Assembly (NCBI RefSeq): GCF_035582795.1
Contig: NC_134390.1
Location: 1,379,560-1,443,559, forward strand
DNA: 64,000 bases
Origin: Mycteria americana
Lineage: Eukaryota; Chordata; Aves; Ciconiiformes; Ciconiidae
Direction of reading: 5' to 3'
In this document: positions 9,380 through 22,290 of the stretch, piece by piece
Layout: each line of letters begins with the position of its first letter
Position numbering within the stretch: position 1 is the stretch's first letter
The notes under the pieces: model-generated
Databases searched by the model: none
What the model saw: only the letters and a program-made list of their open reading frames with translations
What the model was told of the DNA's origin: nothing
Program-made: the position numbers and the translations under genes

Positions 9380-12300
9380 GTACGAGGTGGCGGGGGGAGG
9401 ACGGCTGGGGGGGGGGGCCGGGGCGTCGTCGCCTGAGGTAACTCCGGCAGCGGGGCCCGGCGGTGGGCGCTGAGGGAGGGAGGGCGGGCGGGATGTGAGG
9501 CCGAGGAGCGCCTGCCCTTGGGGGTGACGGGCTGTGGAGTGGGTGGCTTTGCCTCAGTGCTGCTGCGGGTGCTCCCTGGGGTGAGGGGGGGACAGGGCGG
9601 GGGGCGAGCAGCACTGCCCGGGAGTGCAGACCCCTCAGTATGCACCCGTGAGGGTGGGTGAGCCCAGAGCCCCCCCCGGGGCCCTGCCCATGAGGGGTTT
9701 GGTTTTACGGTTCGACTTGTTGATCTTAAAGGTTTTTTCCAACATATATGATTCTGTGGGTGCTCTTACCTGGCCAAAAATCACCAAGCGGCCTGAAAAT
9801 GGAGCGAAGCAACAGTTTTTGGCTGGGCGGTGAGTGCGCGGGGATGGCATTGATGCCAGGCCGCCACAAGTCCCTTACCTCCGCGCTTCGTGGCTTTGTG
9901 CGTTGGTTTTCTTTGAATCTGGGTGGTGAAGCTGGCAAAACTGGGCTTGGGACATGGCGGGGAAAAAGCTCCGTATGGCAGCTGGAGTAGATGACAACAG
10001 TATATGATTCTGGGACTTGGGTGGGCCACGCTCTGTTTTGGGAAGTCTCCACGTGATGCTTTTGTGATCTGCTCAGGACCTCCTGACCTACTGGAAGGAC
10101 TTGTTGCGCTCTTGAGAGAGTGACTTTTAATAAAAACTGTTCGGGAGACTTTAGCTCACAGTGTCTGGCTGTATTTGCAACTTGAAATGCAAAACCATAG
10201 TTTGTGGGACATGTTAACTGCATCTGTTGATGCTCATCCTTTAGGAAAAAGGAAATTAATGTGTGTTTTATAACCTTGCCGCTAGTGAAGGTGGAATTGT
10301 TCTAGTCTTCACCTTGGTCCCAAGAAGGTTTTTGCAACAACACCTAGCAAACTTGCTGTCTGTGGTGGAATAGCTTTAGTTAATAGTGGTGTATAACTCT
10401 CAATGTTATGGAGGGAAAACTTCTAAAAGTTGTTACTGAAAAGAGGATTTTATTTCAAAGTTACAGTTGAAAGCTTTGCTGACTTTCCTAGTAAATTTTT
10501 CATCTGGCAACCTATATTTATGTGTGCTCTGTATTTTCAGGAAAGAAAAGAAAAACGCCAGCTTCCTGACATTTATACCCCCTGAAAGCATCTGTGCCAG
10601 ACACGCTGAAATAGGCGTTTGGGCTACTTGTCATAGAAGCCAGAAGCTGTAAAATGCATCTTAACATCCACTGAAATTAGTGAGATTCAGACGCCTGTGT
10701 CGGTTATGGATCTTAGTTAATGAATGAGTTGGAGCAGAACATAGTCTTCTCTTGGTTTGTCAGCTCAGCAACTCATGAGTAAGCGTAACCACCTGCAGGA
10801 AGAGTAGAAAGTGAAGTTAAACTTTGTAAAGAATCTGGCTTGCTTCTGGTGCGTGAGCAGCGCCAATGCTCCCGTGTACCTCTCAGTACTTGCTGTGCTG
10901 TCAGAGCAGCTGTGAGGTGCAGGGTTGTGGTTGTCTCTCTGCTTCCTCTCTCTCCAAAACATTTTAATTCCAGCTGGAATTGGAATTAAGCGGAGCACTT
11001 CCAAAGCCTTGCTTTACTAGGTGGCACAAGGACAGTTGGAGTGTTGTACCCCAGAAATGCACAAGAAAATAACAAGTAATATTTTGTGCTGCGTGCACGT
11101 GCTGTCTTTGTGTTCACAGAGGAATTTCAGAAGTCTGCATTCTAGAAGGAGTTTGAGAGAAGTAGCAGAGAGAAGAACCATCCTGTGCTTTCTGTGCTGA
11201 AATTATTTAGATTATTGTCTGCTGGGAGAAGAAGGTTTGTGTGCTGGTTAATTACCAGGTAATTCAAGCTAGTTAAGATAACAAGGAGCAAGGTAAGCAA
11301 GAAACAAAATCAAAAAATGGTCACTTGTTAGGTTGGGCTCTATGAATTTGTGTGCTCCCAAACATCTGTTGAAATGTATGGGTAGAGTCACAGGAGGATA
11401 GCAAAGCCTGAGAAACAGATTAAGAAATGTATGTTTTGGAGTTAGACAAAGCTGATTTAAGGGATTCCTGTAATCTTAAATTCATGGCTGCTTTTTCCTG
11501 CCCCTCTGCTTTGCTTTTCTACCCCCTCAATGGCTCAATAGGTGAAATATGCTCCAGACATTTGAGATGAGACTTTTATTTTAGGTTCCTACCCCTGAAC
11601 TGAAGGTACGTAGTATGCTGTCTCAGAAATGTTGTTATCCCCGCAACGGAGGGGCCAGGAAGGAGTGGGAATAAAACCGCTCGTGTATGGGGAGGACCTT
11701 TTAAATTCATTCTGCTGCCAGACAGATATTAAAGTCAAGGTGTGCCCTCAGTTCATTGCTGGCCTTTACAAATCGGCATTTCACGTACTGCACATTGGAG
11801 CCTGCATGGGTAGAGAGCTGAGTGGTTGCTTGTTTAGTTGTGGAGGAGTAGCCAAAAAAAAAAAGCCATGGTTTTTCCATGCATTGAAGCTAAGGCTACT
11901 TGCTGAAGTAAGATTGTTCTAAAAAAAAAAAAAAATCACGGTGTGTAGGAGGTTTGCATTATGTGTAGATGCTGTGGATACTTCAGTTTCAGGTAAGCAG
12001 GGCATTCACTGGGTTTGTTTCTGGCATGCTTCGTTAAATCATCTGTTTTTTATCGTAACATGCTAGCTAGTCCTTAGTTGTACTGGCAGAGAATGGCAGA
12101 AAAGGAAGTGGGCGAGCTTCTGAAATTTTCCGCCGTGTAGACATTGCAAAGTTAATTGTCAGGCATTGTTTTGTGCCCTTTAGTCTGCTAATAAACTTGT
12201 TGCAACTTTCTGCATGTTGTACAGGATAACATAATGCAGAAAGACAGCTTCTCCCCCAAAACGTGTGACACAGCTCAAGTGCTGGGGCGCAGCGTGTGTG

Positions 12301-15300
12301 CTGCTGCAGCTGGTGTCGTTGTGAAATCCAAACCCTGTGCTGGATGTGCGTTTGCTGTGCTGGGTGGGCTCACTGTCTTCAGCACAAACAGGTTTTTTTG
12401 GCCCATATGTGCCTTTTTCATTCAGAAGCTTCAAAAAGCGATCTGAGCACCTGAGAGTGAGTTGCAGGTCGGGCTGGGGGCTCTGACACCATGTGAGGGG
12501 GGCAGAAAATTGTTTAGGCTGGTGTATTTGGCAGCTTTGCAGCAGTTCCTTCTTAATATGCCTCTGATTAAGCTGAGGCTTTGCCTGCCAGCCTTCTCTG
12601 CGAGTGTGTGTTTGTACTTGTTTATCTAGTTTTAACTATCTTTCTGGTTTTCCCATCGCCTCCTGTGTGTTTATCGTTGCTTTTCGCTTGCCTGTGTTGG
12701 TGAGATGGATTGCAGCCTGCTGCAGCTTTTGTTGACGTGCCTTTGGTTTGTCAGGGACGTGTGTTTCAGGATGTTTATCCATATACTTCCTCTCTGTAAG
12801 AAGTCCTACTGATTCATGTCTCATTAGGAATCTATGTCTTTCTCTTTGTAATCAGTTTATTTATCTTTTGCTTATCTTCTAGAGAACCTTTCCTGCTACA
12901 TTTTGCATTGAGATCTGCCCTCCACTGCTGCTTGTACTAACTTTGACTTGCTCCGATACATTTCCTATAATTTAAAGTAAAGACTTAGATATTTATTTAC
13001 TCCAAGTTCTAGGATTAAAGTTCTGTGGAGGGAAAATTGCCACATACTGATGAGTGTGTAACTAGAGCCCTCAGTTACCTCTAGTTATGAAACCAGAAGC
13101 GTGTAATTTAAGGTGCTGAGCAAACTACCTTTCCAGTCTTTCCGGTTGGCTTTCATAATCATAAACCCCCCCCACAATGCCTAGTAAAGTCAACTCACTA
13201 ATCCTCAAAATCTTAAATGTGCCTCTGGGCATGCATACTTGGGAATTTTTGGGATCATCTTAAATCAGACACAGACCTTGTGTATCATACCCTTGTTTTA
13301 AGAAGAAACACCCCATGCTTCTGATAACCCGAGGGACAGCAACTTAAGTTGACTAATCACAGGACCCAGAAAGTCATTCCTGAGTTAATACTGGCTGTCT
13401 CGGTGGTTTGCCATTTAATTTTGAGCTAGTCACAGTGGCTTTTATAATTTACTGCTTGTTTGTATGTTTGACCTTCTCCCCTCACTGCCTTAAATTAATT
13501 TTTTTTTTTTAAGTAGGCCATGAATCTCTAAGCAACTCTGATGTTTTCATTCTGCCAGAGGCAGTTTAAAAGAGAAGAAAGCAATTAAATGTTTTCAGGA
13601 TGTATCCAGCCCTTTCCTGAGTGGCTTTTAATGTTCTTGTGTATGTATCTTCTCTTTTCAAATTTAATAGAAAGAGAGGGGTTTTTTTTCTGCTCCAAGG
13701 AGACTTTATTGGCTGTTTCCAAGCTGCTCAGATATTTCTGGCAAAATATAAAGCTTGTGCTTTGCGAATATAATGTGGACCAGATATTAAAGCAGCTGCA
13801 AAGAAGATGAAACACAGAATGTACTTTTCTGACACTTTAAAAATATCTGATAAATGAAAGTAGTAGAAGCTAGTTTATGCTGAACACGGTATCTGTTGCA
13901 TACAAAAGTAGTGATTCTCCGAAGACTGATAGCTAATCTAACTTGCATGCGCTAGATAAATTTATGAAAATTGCCTTGTTCCCTATGCAGGGCTGGAATA
14001 GCACAGCCAAAAAGTGTTGCAGTTATGGAGTAAAGCATTCGTAAATGTTTGGATTTGCATAGTGTTTGATTAAGGTTTGGCTCGTGACTGCTTTAGTCCA
14101 TCATCTTAAGAAATGGAGAAAAAGGAGGAAAAGCACGCTAAAGAAAACACAGAAAAGGCTGCACGGAGCTTATGCTTAATCATAATTTAATTAAGTTGCG
14201 AGGAGAGAATGAGTTCCTTGTAAGCGCTGCTGATGTGCTGGAAAATGTGATGTTGGTTTCATCTTAAATGTGAATGGTAGAGGCACAGAGCATCTGAAGG
14301 CTTAAAATCTTGTTTCCTGTTTCTGAAAATGGCTGAGCAGACCGACTCGATGCTGAACAACAAGCTGAAACACCAGGTTTTTCTTCTCGCACGTGTGCAG
14401 CCCAATCTGCTTTCCTCCGAACCAGAACGCCCTGGATAGTAAAGCACTCGATTGCACGTGTCCAGAGGGAAATTTTGCCAAGCGAAAACCAGTTTTCACT
14501 GGAATGCTCCAAAGACTCCTCTCCTTCGAGAGCTGTTTTCCTAAAATATTTCGGTGTTCATCCCCAGCTATTTTGGCAGAAGAGCTATTTGAAAAAGCCC
14601 ATTTTTAACCTCTTCCAAAAGCAGCTGAGGCTGAGCTAGCTTGGCTTTAGCTCCCGGAAGAAAACATTTTACCCTTTCAGGGAATCAACCAGAGAAGGCA
14701 AAGTTTTCAAAACTTAGAAATGGCAAAACAAACTTAGGTTGGCAAAGCTCAGGCTCCTTTTAGAGTAGGTATTTCTAATGCTCCAGCTAGAGTTATAGAG
14801 CGTGTAAAAGAAGATTGTCGAGATGGAAAATGTCTGAAGGCTTTGTAAGCACTTTGAAAAAAAAAAAAAGTCTTTCTAATTGGTCACCATAGACTTCATA
14901 TTTTCCAGGACTATGCAAGTAGTTTTTAATACTGTTTTTCATTGCCATTTTGTTTGCCATCATCTTTGTCTGCCATCATCAACACGCATTTTGAGCTTCA
15001 GAAGGCTGGAATAAGAATGCTCATTGCAGAATAGCTTCTGTGTGTATGTGTTTGCTTGGTTTTTTTTGGCCTCCGTTGCACATTTGTTGTTTTTTCCTAG
15101 AATCTGTAACGCCCGTCAGTGTTGGACACAGTGTCCTACCGCGGCGTGCAAACGTGGCCTGACACGTTTGGCCTCTGGCTGCTCTGACCTCAGGGAAGGC
15201 AGCTGTGCTGTTATTCCCCATCAACAATGCAACTTGTTTTGCTGGGACCGAAGAATCGGACAGTGATGAGCAGGGGGCTGAGAAAACCTTTTGTTTGTCA

Positions 15301-18300
15301 CAGTTTTTGTTTTTATGTTTGGAGAAAGGGAAAGTTTTGTTTCACTCGAGCTAAAGTATGCCAAACTTTCGAAAAGGGCTTATCAAAATATTTAGATATT
15401 AGTGTTTTTCTGTACCAGGTTACAGACTGAGGGTGAGCCTGCTTTTGAACTTGCCTTTTAGAATTTATTTCAACTTGTTCCAAATATGCTGGGTTTGTGT
15501 TTTAAATATGAATTCGTCTTGTCAAAATACCTGTTAACTTCTGTTGAAAAAAACCCTGCCTGTCACTGTTGTTTCAGATGCACTCATAGTTGTTTGATCG
15601 GCCAGTTTCCTTTTCCTGGAGCTTTGTGTACTTGAGATAATTAGTTTTTAATTCAGAGGTAACTTTCCCATTGCTCTACATCGGAAATCCCTTGATTGTG
15701 CCTTATTGAGTGGCTCTTATTTTAGGGTCATTCCAACCATAATGTGTGGGGTAAATCCACCAAGACAAATGTTTCTCTGAAATGGGTGCAAGATTTTTTT
15801 GATGTTATTTTAAGCAGGCGCTGTAACTGGAGCTGACAACCACCATTGCTACGCCAGGGCTATGCCTGCAGGTTCAGGTTTTGCTTCTGTGCAAAGTGCG
15901 ATTCCACTGGAGAATACGACTGCAGTTGTGGAGGAGGAGGGGATTTAGGGGAATCGCTTGAGGTGAAAAAGAAAAACTGGAGGTCCTGCAGTTAATCATT
16001 CTGGACTTTAAATGAGACATGACTTTTATTTCCTATTCCAGTAAAACCTGTTTCAGTTGTGCAGCTGAACGAGCTAGCTGTTCTTCTGTTACCTACATAG
16101 AGCTGATGGGTTTGTGTTAAACCTGCAAACTTTTTGCTCTCAAGGTCTACAAAGTGAGAGATTTCACATGAATTAAAAATAGTAGTACAGTTTTAGTTTC
16201 TCTGTGTGATAATGAAAGTCTTTTCTGTAAATCAGTGCAACTGATTTGTTCTTCTCACCGCTTAGCTTATGTATATTGGTGAATAGGAGGTGATTTTTCT
16301 TTTCCTGAACCCAATTTCAGTTGAATTAAACATGAATCAAATGGTCCATTCCAGCATTCATGGATACTTTTCCTCTGGCCTTAGTTAGAAATAGTGGGGG
16401 TTTTTTTTTCCTGCTGAATGCCGTATGTAGATAAGCAGTTAGCTTAAAGAAGGCTCTTTAGCAAAGGTACATGTTTTCATGTATTTAAGCATTTGGTTAG
16501 TGAAACTATATTTAGCAATATACTGTGCTTAAATGAGATTCCCTGCAATAATTGTTTGTTTTCCTCGTGTATTCAGATTCTGAGTTTGATTTGCCATGCC
16601 CTACTATTACGTAGCTTCATCCCACTTGGGATGCCCCTTCTATTCACGTGCGTTTGCCGACATCTGGATGGTGGGTTTTCTTTCTTTTGTGGCTGTTCCC
16701 TAGTTTTGAGCAGCGCTGGTGGGGTTTGGATGCCCACCCAAGTATGATCTCACAAGCTCAGGATGAGCAAATTAAGCAATTGAAAAAGCAAGTCCTGTTC
16801 TCCTTTCTCCTACCTGTCCCTGAACGCATACTGCCAATGTTTTTTATGCCAAGCGTTGATGTTTTTCAGAAGTGTTGTGAGCTGATTTAACTTATTGGAA
16901 TTCTTTTCTGCCTTATTAGAGGAGGAAAAAAAAAGGAAAAAGAAAAATCACCTGCTCTGCAAGCTGGATAGCCTCACCCAAGGATCTGAGTGCTGTGGGG
17001 GTGTAAGGGAAAGGAGGCAAACGTATGGCTGGAGCTGGAGGAGACTCCTTTCCCCTCTATTTCACGTGGTAACGAACATGATGTTGGCTGAGCTGCCTGT
17101 AAGAGGATAGCCTCTCTTAATGACCGTGTGGCCAAACTCAGTCCTTCAACACGTGGTGAAGTTGTCATGAGACTTTTTTTGCTTAGTCATGTATGAGGCA
17201 GTTACTTTAGATGTTAAGAATTAACCGAACGCAACGGTTTGCCACATAGCTTCCTTCCAAGTGCTGTGTCAGGCTTTAGGGTCAGGGGAAGGTGCAGGGA
17301 CAGGCACGGCAGTGGGGGGAAGATCAAGTGACAGCTCACGCGCTGCCTCTGCTCTCCCCACGGAGACCTTTCAGAGCATCAGCAGCAGTTTTGGTGTGGA
17401 AACACCAGCAACTTGACTCAGCAGTTCAAATAAATTGTGCCGAGTCATCTGAAAGCGCCTGGGGGGAAGCAGCTTGTTTTGCTGACTGAAAAACCTGAGT
17501 TCCCCATTTTTTTTTAAAAATGTGGGTTGAACTTGCTAGAGCACAAGCTTAAAGGTAATACGAAGTCGAGGAAGTGGTGATTTAGCAAGCTGTGTGATAG
17601 GTTTTTCCACCAAATCCCATGGCAGGCTATTTGAAAAGCGTTGCCAATGCATTTACCGTCTTCTGCATCTGCAGAACTCCAAAATATCTTCCACCAGCTT
17701 TGTGATCTCTAGCACGTGTGCGTAGCGGTAGCCTGTGTGGAATCAGTCATGGAAAAGCAGTATCTGTAGCTGACTTGACGGGAGTTTCAGAATTAAAATC
17801 CTGACTGCTTGGAGCCAGAAAACATGCCTAGATACCGCTTAGGTACAGCGGGTCCAACTAGATGAAGTAATGGACTGATTCTGCCTTTCCTGTTCGCTGT
17901 GATAAAAAGTCCGTGAGCTCCATCTGTCCTGGATATCAGCACTTTACCCTTAGGTTTTTAGTTCACCCTGAGTGCTTTTGCTTTCACTTTTATGGGGTTT
18001 TTCTTTCGAAGGTTGTCTTTTTTCCACCCACCTCTTTTGTGGGCCACCGTGGAGGGTGTTTTAACTTGCTTTGCCCCATCCCAAGACAGTGAAGAGGCAA
18101 AAAGCATTGTCAGGGTTCTCCCATCTATCCTGGAACTGACTTTGTGTATATTCAGCTTCATTTGACGTGCACCTGCAGTGCATCTGTTGTCTATGTGTCC
18201 GGTGAGGTCAGAAAACCTGCTAGAAATGAGCTGAAAGCTGCTTGGGAGCTGAAAAGCAAGTCCAGTGGGTTTGTAGGGTGACTCTGGGCTGTGCTCATCT

Positions 18301-21300
18301 GTCGGTTTTGACGCAGTTGTTTTCCTCTGTGCTATAATATGCTCTTTTAAGCCTTAGGAAGCTTTGTGTATAATGACCGTATCCAGTAACAAATGAGCTC
18401 TGGAAAGACTTGTGGCTGTCCTTAGTATTAAAATGTTTATCTTGTAGTGGGCACGGCTGGTTTTCGCTTCCTTTGATGTTGAGAAGTAGCCGCAGAGGGA
18501 GGTCTGTGTTATTGCAGGATACTGTATAAAGCAGCCTGGTATTTTAGCAGTGGTGTCTTTTTTTTTTTTTTTTTTTAAATTATTTTTTTTCTTCCCCCTG
18601 CTGCCCTTAAAATAAAATCTGGAAAGGAGATGGCAGTGAAGGAGAAATACAAGCCAGTTAGTTGCACCACTGGAGGTTCAAATTTCAGAAGTGCCGCAGA
18701 GGTCTTTGCCAAGATGAGACAAATATTTTAAGTCTGTAAAGTGGCGCTAACTATAGGTTGAGTTAGCAGCTTAGGGAGATTTAGTCATAGTCTTCAGCGC
18801 TGCGACTTAAACAGAGGAACAGCTTGCTATAATTGGAGTTGGTGACGTTGCTTGTAGTTGGGATTGTATAATGGGGAATGAGAGGCAGCCTTGTTCTGGC
18901 GGGTTATAAAAACTTTTGACAGGCTTTAAGCATGTGAACGGACAGTTCTTATATTGAGTGTCTCTTCTAATTTTTTTCGGAAGTGTGGTGAAAAGGTAGC
19001 AGTCTTTAGAACAAGATTAGGGAAGGGTGCATTGGTTTTCCCTATATCAGAAACTGTTTACAGCTGTTATTTGGATGCTTTCATCCCTTTTTTTCCCCTC
19101 CTGTTTCCTCCCTTTTGACAAGGCCGTTGAATCTTGTTTATGGACTAGTCACCTAAGCTTAGGGAAATGCCTTTTGCTGTTCCTATTAAAGCCATAGTGA
19201 ATTTGGCTGTTCTTAAAAAATATATATATATAAACTGTATGTGCTCAGATATTTGTCTGGTTATGTAATCCAGACGTTTTGGGCAGGACCCACAAGTACA
19301 GAGTTAGATTTAGGCCACCTTAAACACTTAGTGAGTGTGCTTTGTCATAAGTGGGAATTGTACGTACAAATCATCTGGGAGCTGAACTGCTACACCCCTT
19401 TACTTGAAACGTTTGAAGTGTTTGGAAGGGGATTTATATAAATGGACTCTTTATGAAGTTAACTAGAGATACGTTGGAGCTAAAAGACATGATGTGAAAC
19501 GCTGAGTACTGAACAGCTCCTGTATATCTTGATTTAGGTGTCTAAAAAGCAGTGGTTACGTAGCGGTGCTCTTCATCATCGTCTCCATATGTAAAAGGGG
19601 CTGCCTGGCCTTTGTGAAAAGGTGCACTAATTCTTGCCAAGTGCTTGCCTTGCTATGTGTAATGTTCTGAAAGCTGTATGGAAAATGAAATAAAACTGCA
19701 CTGAGTATGCATTAAATGGGTCTATCTGAAACAGGAAAACGAACGAGTTATTTGGGGGAATCCATTCAATGAATGAAGTCCTTTCTGTGCCAGCCCATAA
19801 TCGAGATCTGTCTCTTAAAGCCTGTGCAGAAGCAGGGGGTCTGGGGTGGTCGTGGAGAGTGATGCTTGCACAGGCAGCCATTTATTCTGATATTTCCCCC
19901 CTCTGGGGGGGACGTGGCCGTGAAGCATTAGTGTTCCTTGGCGTTTCGTGCGGGGTTTTTGATGAGATGTGTATTTGTTAGACACCTTTCTGTGTTGCAG
20001 TGTGATGCATGGTACTGATTCCCCTTGCTGTCTAATTGAGCAGGTGTTCTGGCGCTCTGGGCCCTAATCACGCATGTGATGTATGTGCAGGATTACTGGA
20101 GGACCTGGTTAAAAGGGCTGAGGTTCTTCCTCTTCATCGGGATCCTCTTCTCAGCTCTCTCAGTGGTGGGATTCTGCACATTCCTTGTTCTGGCCATCAC
20201 CAAGCACCAGTGTAAGTACTTTGTTGCAGTAGGCAACTGGGAGAAATGAGTAGCGATGCTGGGATTACGGGGATTGGATTTGAAGGAACAGAAGAGCCTG
20301 CAAAGCAGAGCTGGGGTGTGAATCTGGGGGTGCTCCTGCCATCTCTTCTGAGAGGTGTTGAGAGACTTTTGGGGAGGGGCTGCAAGAATGCCGTTGCATT
20401 TCATTTTTCTGCTGTGCTATCTTGAGGACACGAGTAATTCTGCTGCCTGATGAGTGCCACTCCTTTAGGACATCTTCTATTATTTGATAGCTGCCTTGAT
20501 AGGCCTGGTCTGTAGGACTGCTGGCAGGCAGTCCACGTTTTCCAGCATTGTTTCCTATAGGAACTGGAATTTACTTATTTCTATGACAAATAAAGAGAGC
20601 GCTCTTAAACGTTGTCTCTTCAGCAGTCATAAAGCAGGTGGGTGAGGATATTGAAATCCCAACACGAGTCAGCAGGGTGAAAATGCCTTCTACACTGAGT
20701 CAGCATATAAAGCTGTGTTGCTATAAAATATTTAACATTGTCTAAGGAGGGTTCATGTAATTACTCCCAGTATTTGCTTGGCAATAGACCAAAGAGAGAA
20801 AGTTTGAGTTTTGTTTTTTTAGAAGTTGTCTGTGTTTGTTGCTTGCTGCATTTGGGCTGATAGCCACTAAGAGCCCTGTTGTTGTTGTACTCATAGTGGT
20901 GGGCAAGCTGTGTTGGGGTCATAACCCACCAAAAGCCCCTGGCTTAGCCTAAATACACTCCCCGTGGAGATTCGAGTGCTTCAGCCTAGTGGAAGGGTAT
21001 GAAAATACTCGTACGCAATCGCTAGAAATACAAATGTAAAAAGAAAACCAAATATTTTTCATCACCTCCTTTCTTGGAGACATGAGGAAAAACTGGTTTT
21101 GGGAAAATTTGGTGGTTTTTAGGGAAATGGAGGTTTTTTAGGGAAAGCCCTAATTTGGGGGGAAAGTAGAACATCTGCATAGGTTATTTACTTATGGAAA
21201 GTTTAGGACTGGTACATTCAGTGAGTGGGATTTACTGAGTAAGTATTGTTTTGTGTATTCTTAAAAAAAAAAACAACTTTATTTTTTAATAATGACCAAG

Positions 21301-22290
21301 CAGCTTGTACTTAAAGGTGGAATTGTTTTAGGCATTAGGTTATGTAAGTGTATTTCAAAATTGTTGACATCTCTAGAACAAAAAAACCTAAATGTTGAAA
21401 ATAAATATGAAGACCGCTGACACGCACTCAAAAAGCAGAACTGTACCCACTTGACTTCAAAGTAATCCCTAAGTAGAGGCAGTTTTATAATAGATAAAGA
21501 AGGAATGTGTTCATTTGCAAAGATTCTCCAAAAAGAGGCTGTTTGTGTCATTCACTAATGCGCGATTATCACAGCGCTGTATTGAAGACCCGCAGTACAG
21601 GTTGAAGTGCACCAGTATTCTATATTAAATGTCGGTCACAATGATTGGTAAAAGCATTTTTAGAAGGAGGATCTATTTTATTTCCTGTTTTCCCCTGAGA
21701 TGTGCAGATTTCTTCTCTCCCTGCCATGGTGGGGGAGAAGGGAGTAGTCGTAAGGCAGGGTGAGAGAAATTAAGAACTGCAGGTTGAGGTTGTTTTCTTG
21801 AGCCACATGTTTCTGCCATCCAGGAATTCACACAAACTCCATCCTTCGGGCCCTAAGCAAGGAGGGTTTGGGGTGACCTTACAGCTCTTGGGATCTGCCT
21901 CTCAAGAGATAATAATGACCTTCTTCAGACTGTGACCAGCATACTCTCCTGTGGCAGAGATGAGGAAGTTTCACAGTCTGAGTCAAGAGAGCTGGGAATA
22001 AAGCACTGATTAAGCCTTGCGTGCAGAACAAGATCTTTAGATGCAGGCTGAGAAGCTCCCAGGAACTGGGGGGCTGAGTTGGTTTCTTCCTGGCCAGACT
22101 GCATGAGGGATAAATGGGATTTTTAAATGTATGTGTATCCTTTTCTCTCCTAGCCCTGACTGATCCCAGAAGCTACTACCTGTCGTGTGTCTGGAGTTTC
22201 ATCTCCTTGAAATGGGCCTTCCTGCTCAGTTTGTACGCTTACCGGTACAGGAATGAGTTTGCAGACATCAGTATCCTCAGTGACTTCTAA
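9241..22290 (+). CDS. SLC48A1: SLC48A1 / HRG1 heme transporter (3 coding exons)
   Basis: Coding exons join(9241-9379, 20044-20211, 22154-22290) give 147 residues; human HRG1 has 146. The family moves heme from endosomes and lysosomes into the cytosol, for example during red-cell recycling, as a four-span membrane protein. The translation starts [17 protein letters not shown], has the conserved RQP.TAA.GGL loop, then [44 protein letters not shown] and the tail [11 protein letters not shown], nearly identical to mammals from exon 2 on. The histidine thought to bind heme (His56 in human) is His57 here. Introns are about 10.7 kb and 1.9 kb, both GT-AG; codons split after base 1 at both junctions. 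The ATG is chosen because it aligns with the human start; the frame is open far upstream only because of the repeat array. Identity is near certain. Confidence 0.96.
9691..9752 (+). mobile_element. CR1 LINE 3' end
   Basis: The stretch GGTTTTACGGTTCGACTTG, then TTGATCTTAAAGGTTTTTTCC, AACATATATGATTCTGTGG is the hallmark CR1 3' terminus. The consensus reads GGTT(T)TACGGTTGGACTCGATGATCTTAAAGGTCTTTTCCAACC followed by ATTCTRTG. Only about 60 bases remain, a severely 5'-truncated copy, inserted in plus orientation about 0.3 kb after exon 1. The tail is close to avian CR1 subfamilies. Confidence 0.85.
17414..17423 (+). promoter_or_regulatory. ARE/MARE-like site in SLC48A1 intron 1
   Basis: TGACTCAGCA fits the antioxidant-response core TGACNNNGC and half of the Maf recognition element. 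NRF2/BACH1 with small Maf proteins bind such sites. A 10-base match may occur by chance in 64 kb; function is inferred. Confidence 0.3.
18558..18576. repeat. Poly(T) tract, 19 bases
   Basis: An uninterrupted T run followed by an AT-rich tail, inside SLC48A1 intron 1. No adjoining retroposon is recognisable. Confidence 0.8.
20044..20211 (+). CDS. SLC48A1: SLC48A1 coding exon 2
   Basis: 168 bases encoding Gly47 (shared codon) to the first base of Ser103: membrane spans 2 and 3, the conserved [18 protein letters not shown] segment with His57, and [13 protein letters not shown]. The acceptor is GAGCAG|GTG; the donor is T|GTAAGT, a perfect consensus. Confidence 0.95.
20212..22153 (+). other. SLC48A1: SLC48A1 intron 2
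   Basis: A 1.9-kb intron with no recognisable nested gene or transposon. It contains two GAGTCAGCA sites at 20666 and 20697. The acceptor is a good pyrimidine tract, TTTTCTCTCCTAG. Confidence 0.85.
20665..20705 (+). promoter_or_regulatory. Paired MARE/ARE-like sites in SLC48A1 intron 2
   Basis: The 9-mer GAGTCAGCA occurs twice, at 20666-20674 and 20697-20705. The second copy lies in CACTGAGTCAGCA, which matches 11 of 13 positions of the Maf recognition element TGCTGAGTCAGCA and also satisfies the ARE rule (TGAGTCAGC). BACH1 and NRF2 with small Maf proteins use such clustered sites at heme-response genes such as HMOX1. The site sense is seen directly; the regulatory role is inferred. Confidence 0.4.
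22154..22290 (+). CDS. SLC48A1: SLC48A1 coding exon 3 (terminal)
   Basis: Encodes Ser103 to the stop TAA at 22288-22290: [20 protein letters not shown], the fourth membrane span and the cytosolic tail [14 protein letters not shown], identical to human in its last nine residues. The tail is the part implicated in endolysosomal sorting. Confidence 0.95.

Larger units (their letters stand above)
9380..20043 (+). other. SLC48A1: SLC48A1 intron 1
   Basis: A 10.7-kb intron, G-rich at its start (G runs near 9367-9425) and then AT-rich. It holds a CR1 3' tail (9691-9752), a T19 run (18558-18576), a short (TA)n near 19220-19233 and an ARE/MARE-like TGACTCAGCA at 17414-17423. No nested gene was recognised; open frames here are short and unlike known proteins. 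The acceptor is CTAATTGAGCAG before 20044. Confidence 0.85.

Noticed and set aside
7891-9441. 516-codon plus-strand frame and 400-codon minus-strand frames through the C-rich array
   Set aside because: They are by-products of a repeat unit lacking stops; composition is purely that of the repeat and both strands are equally open.
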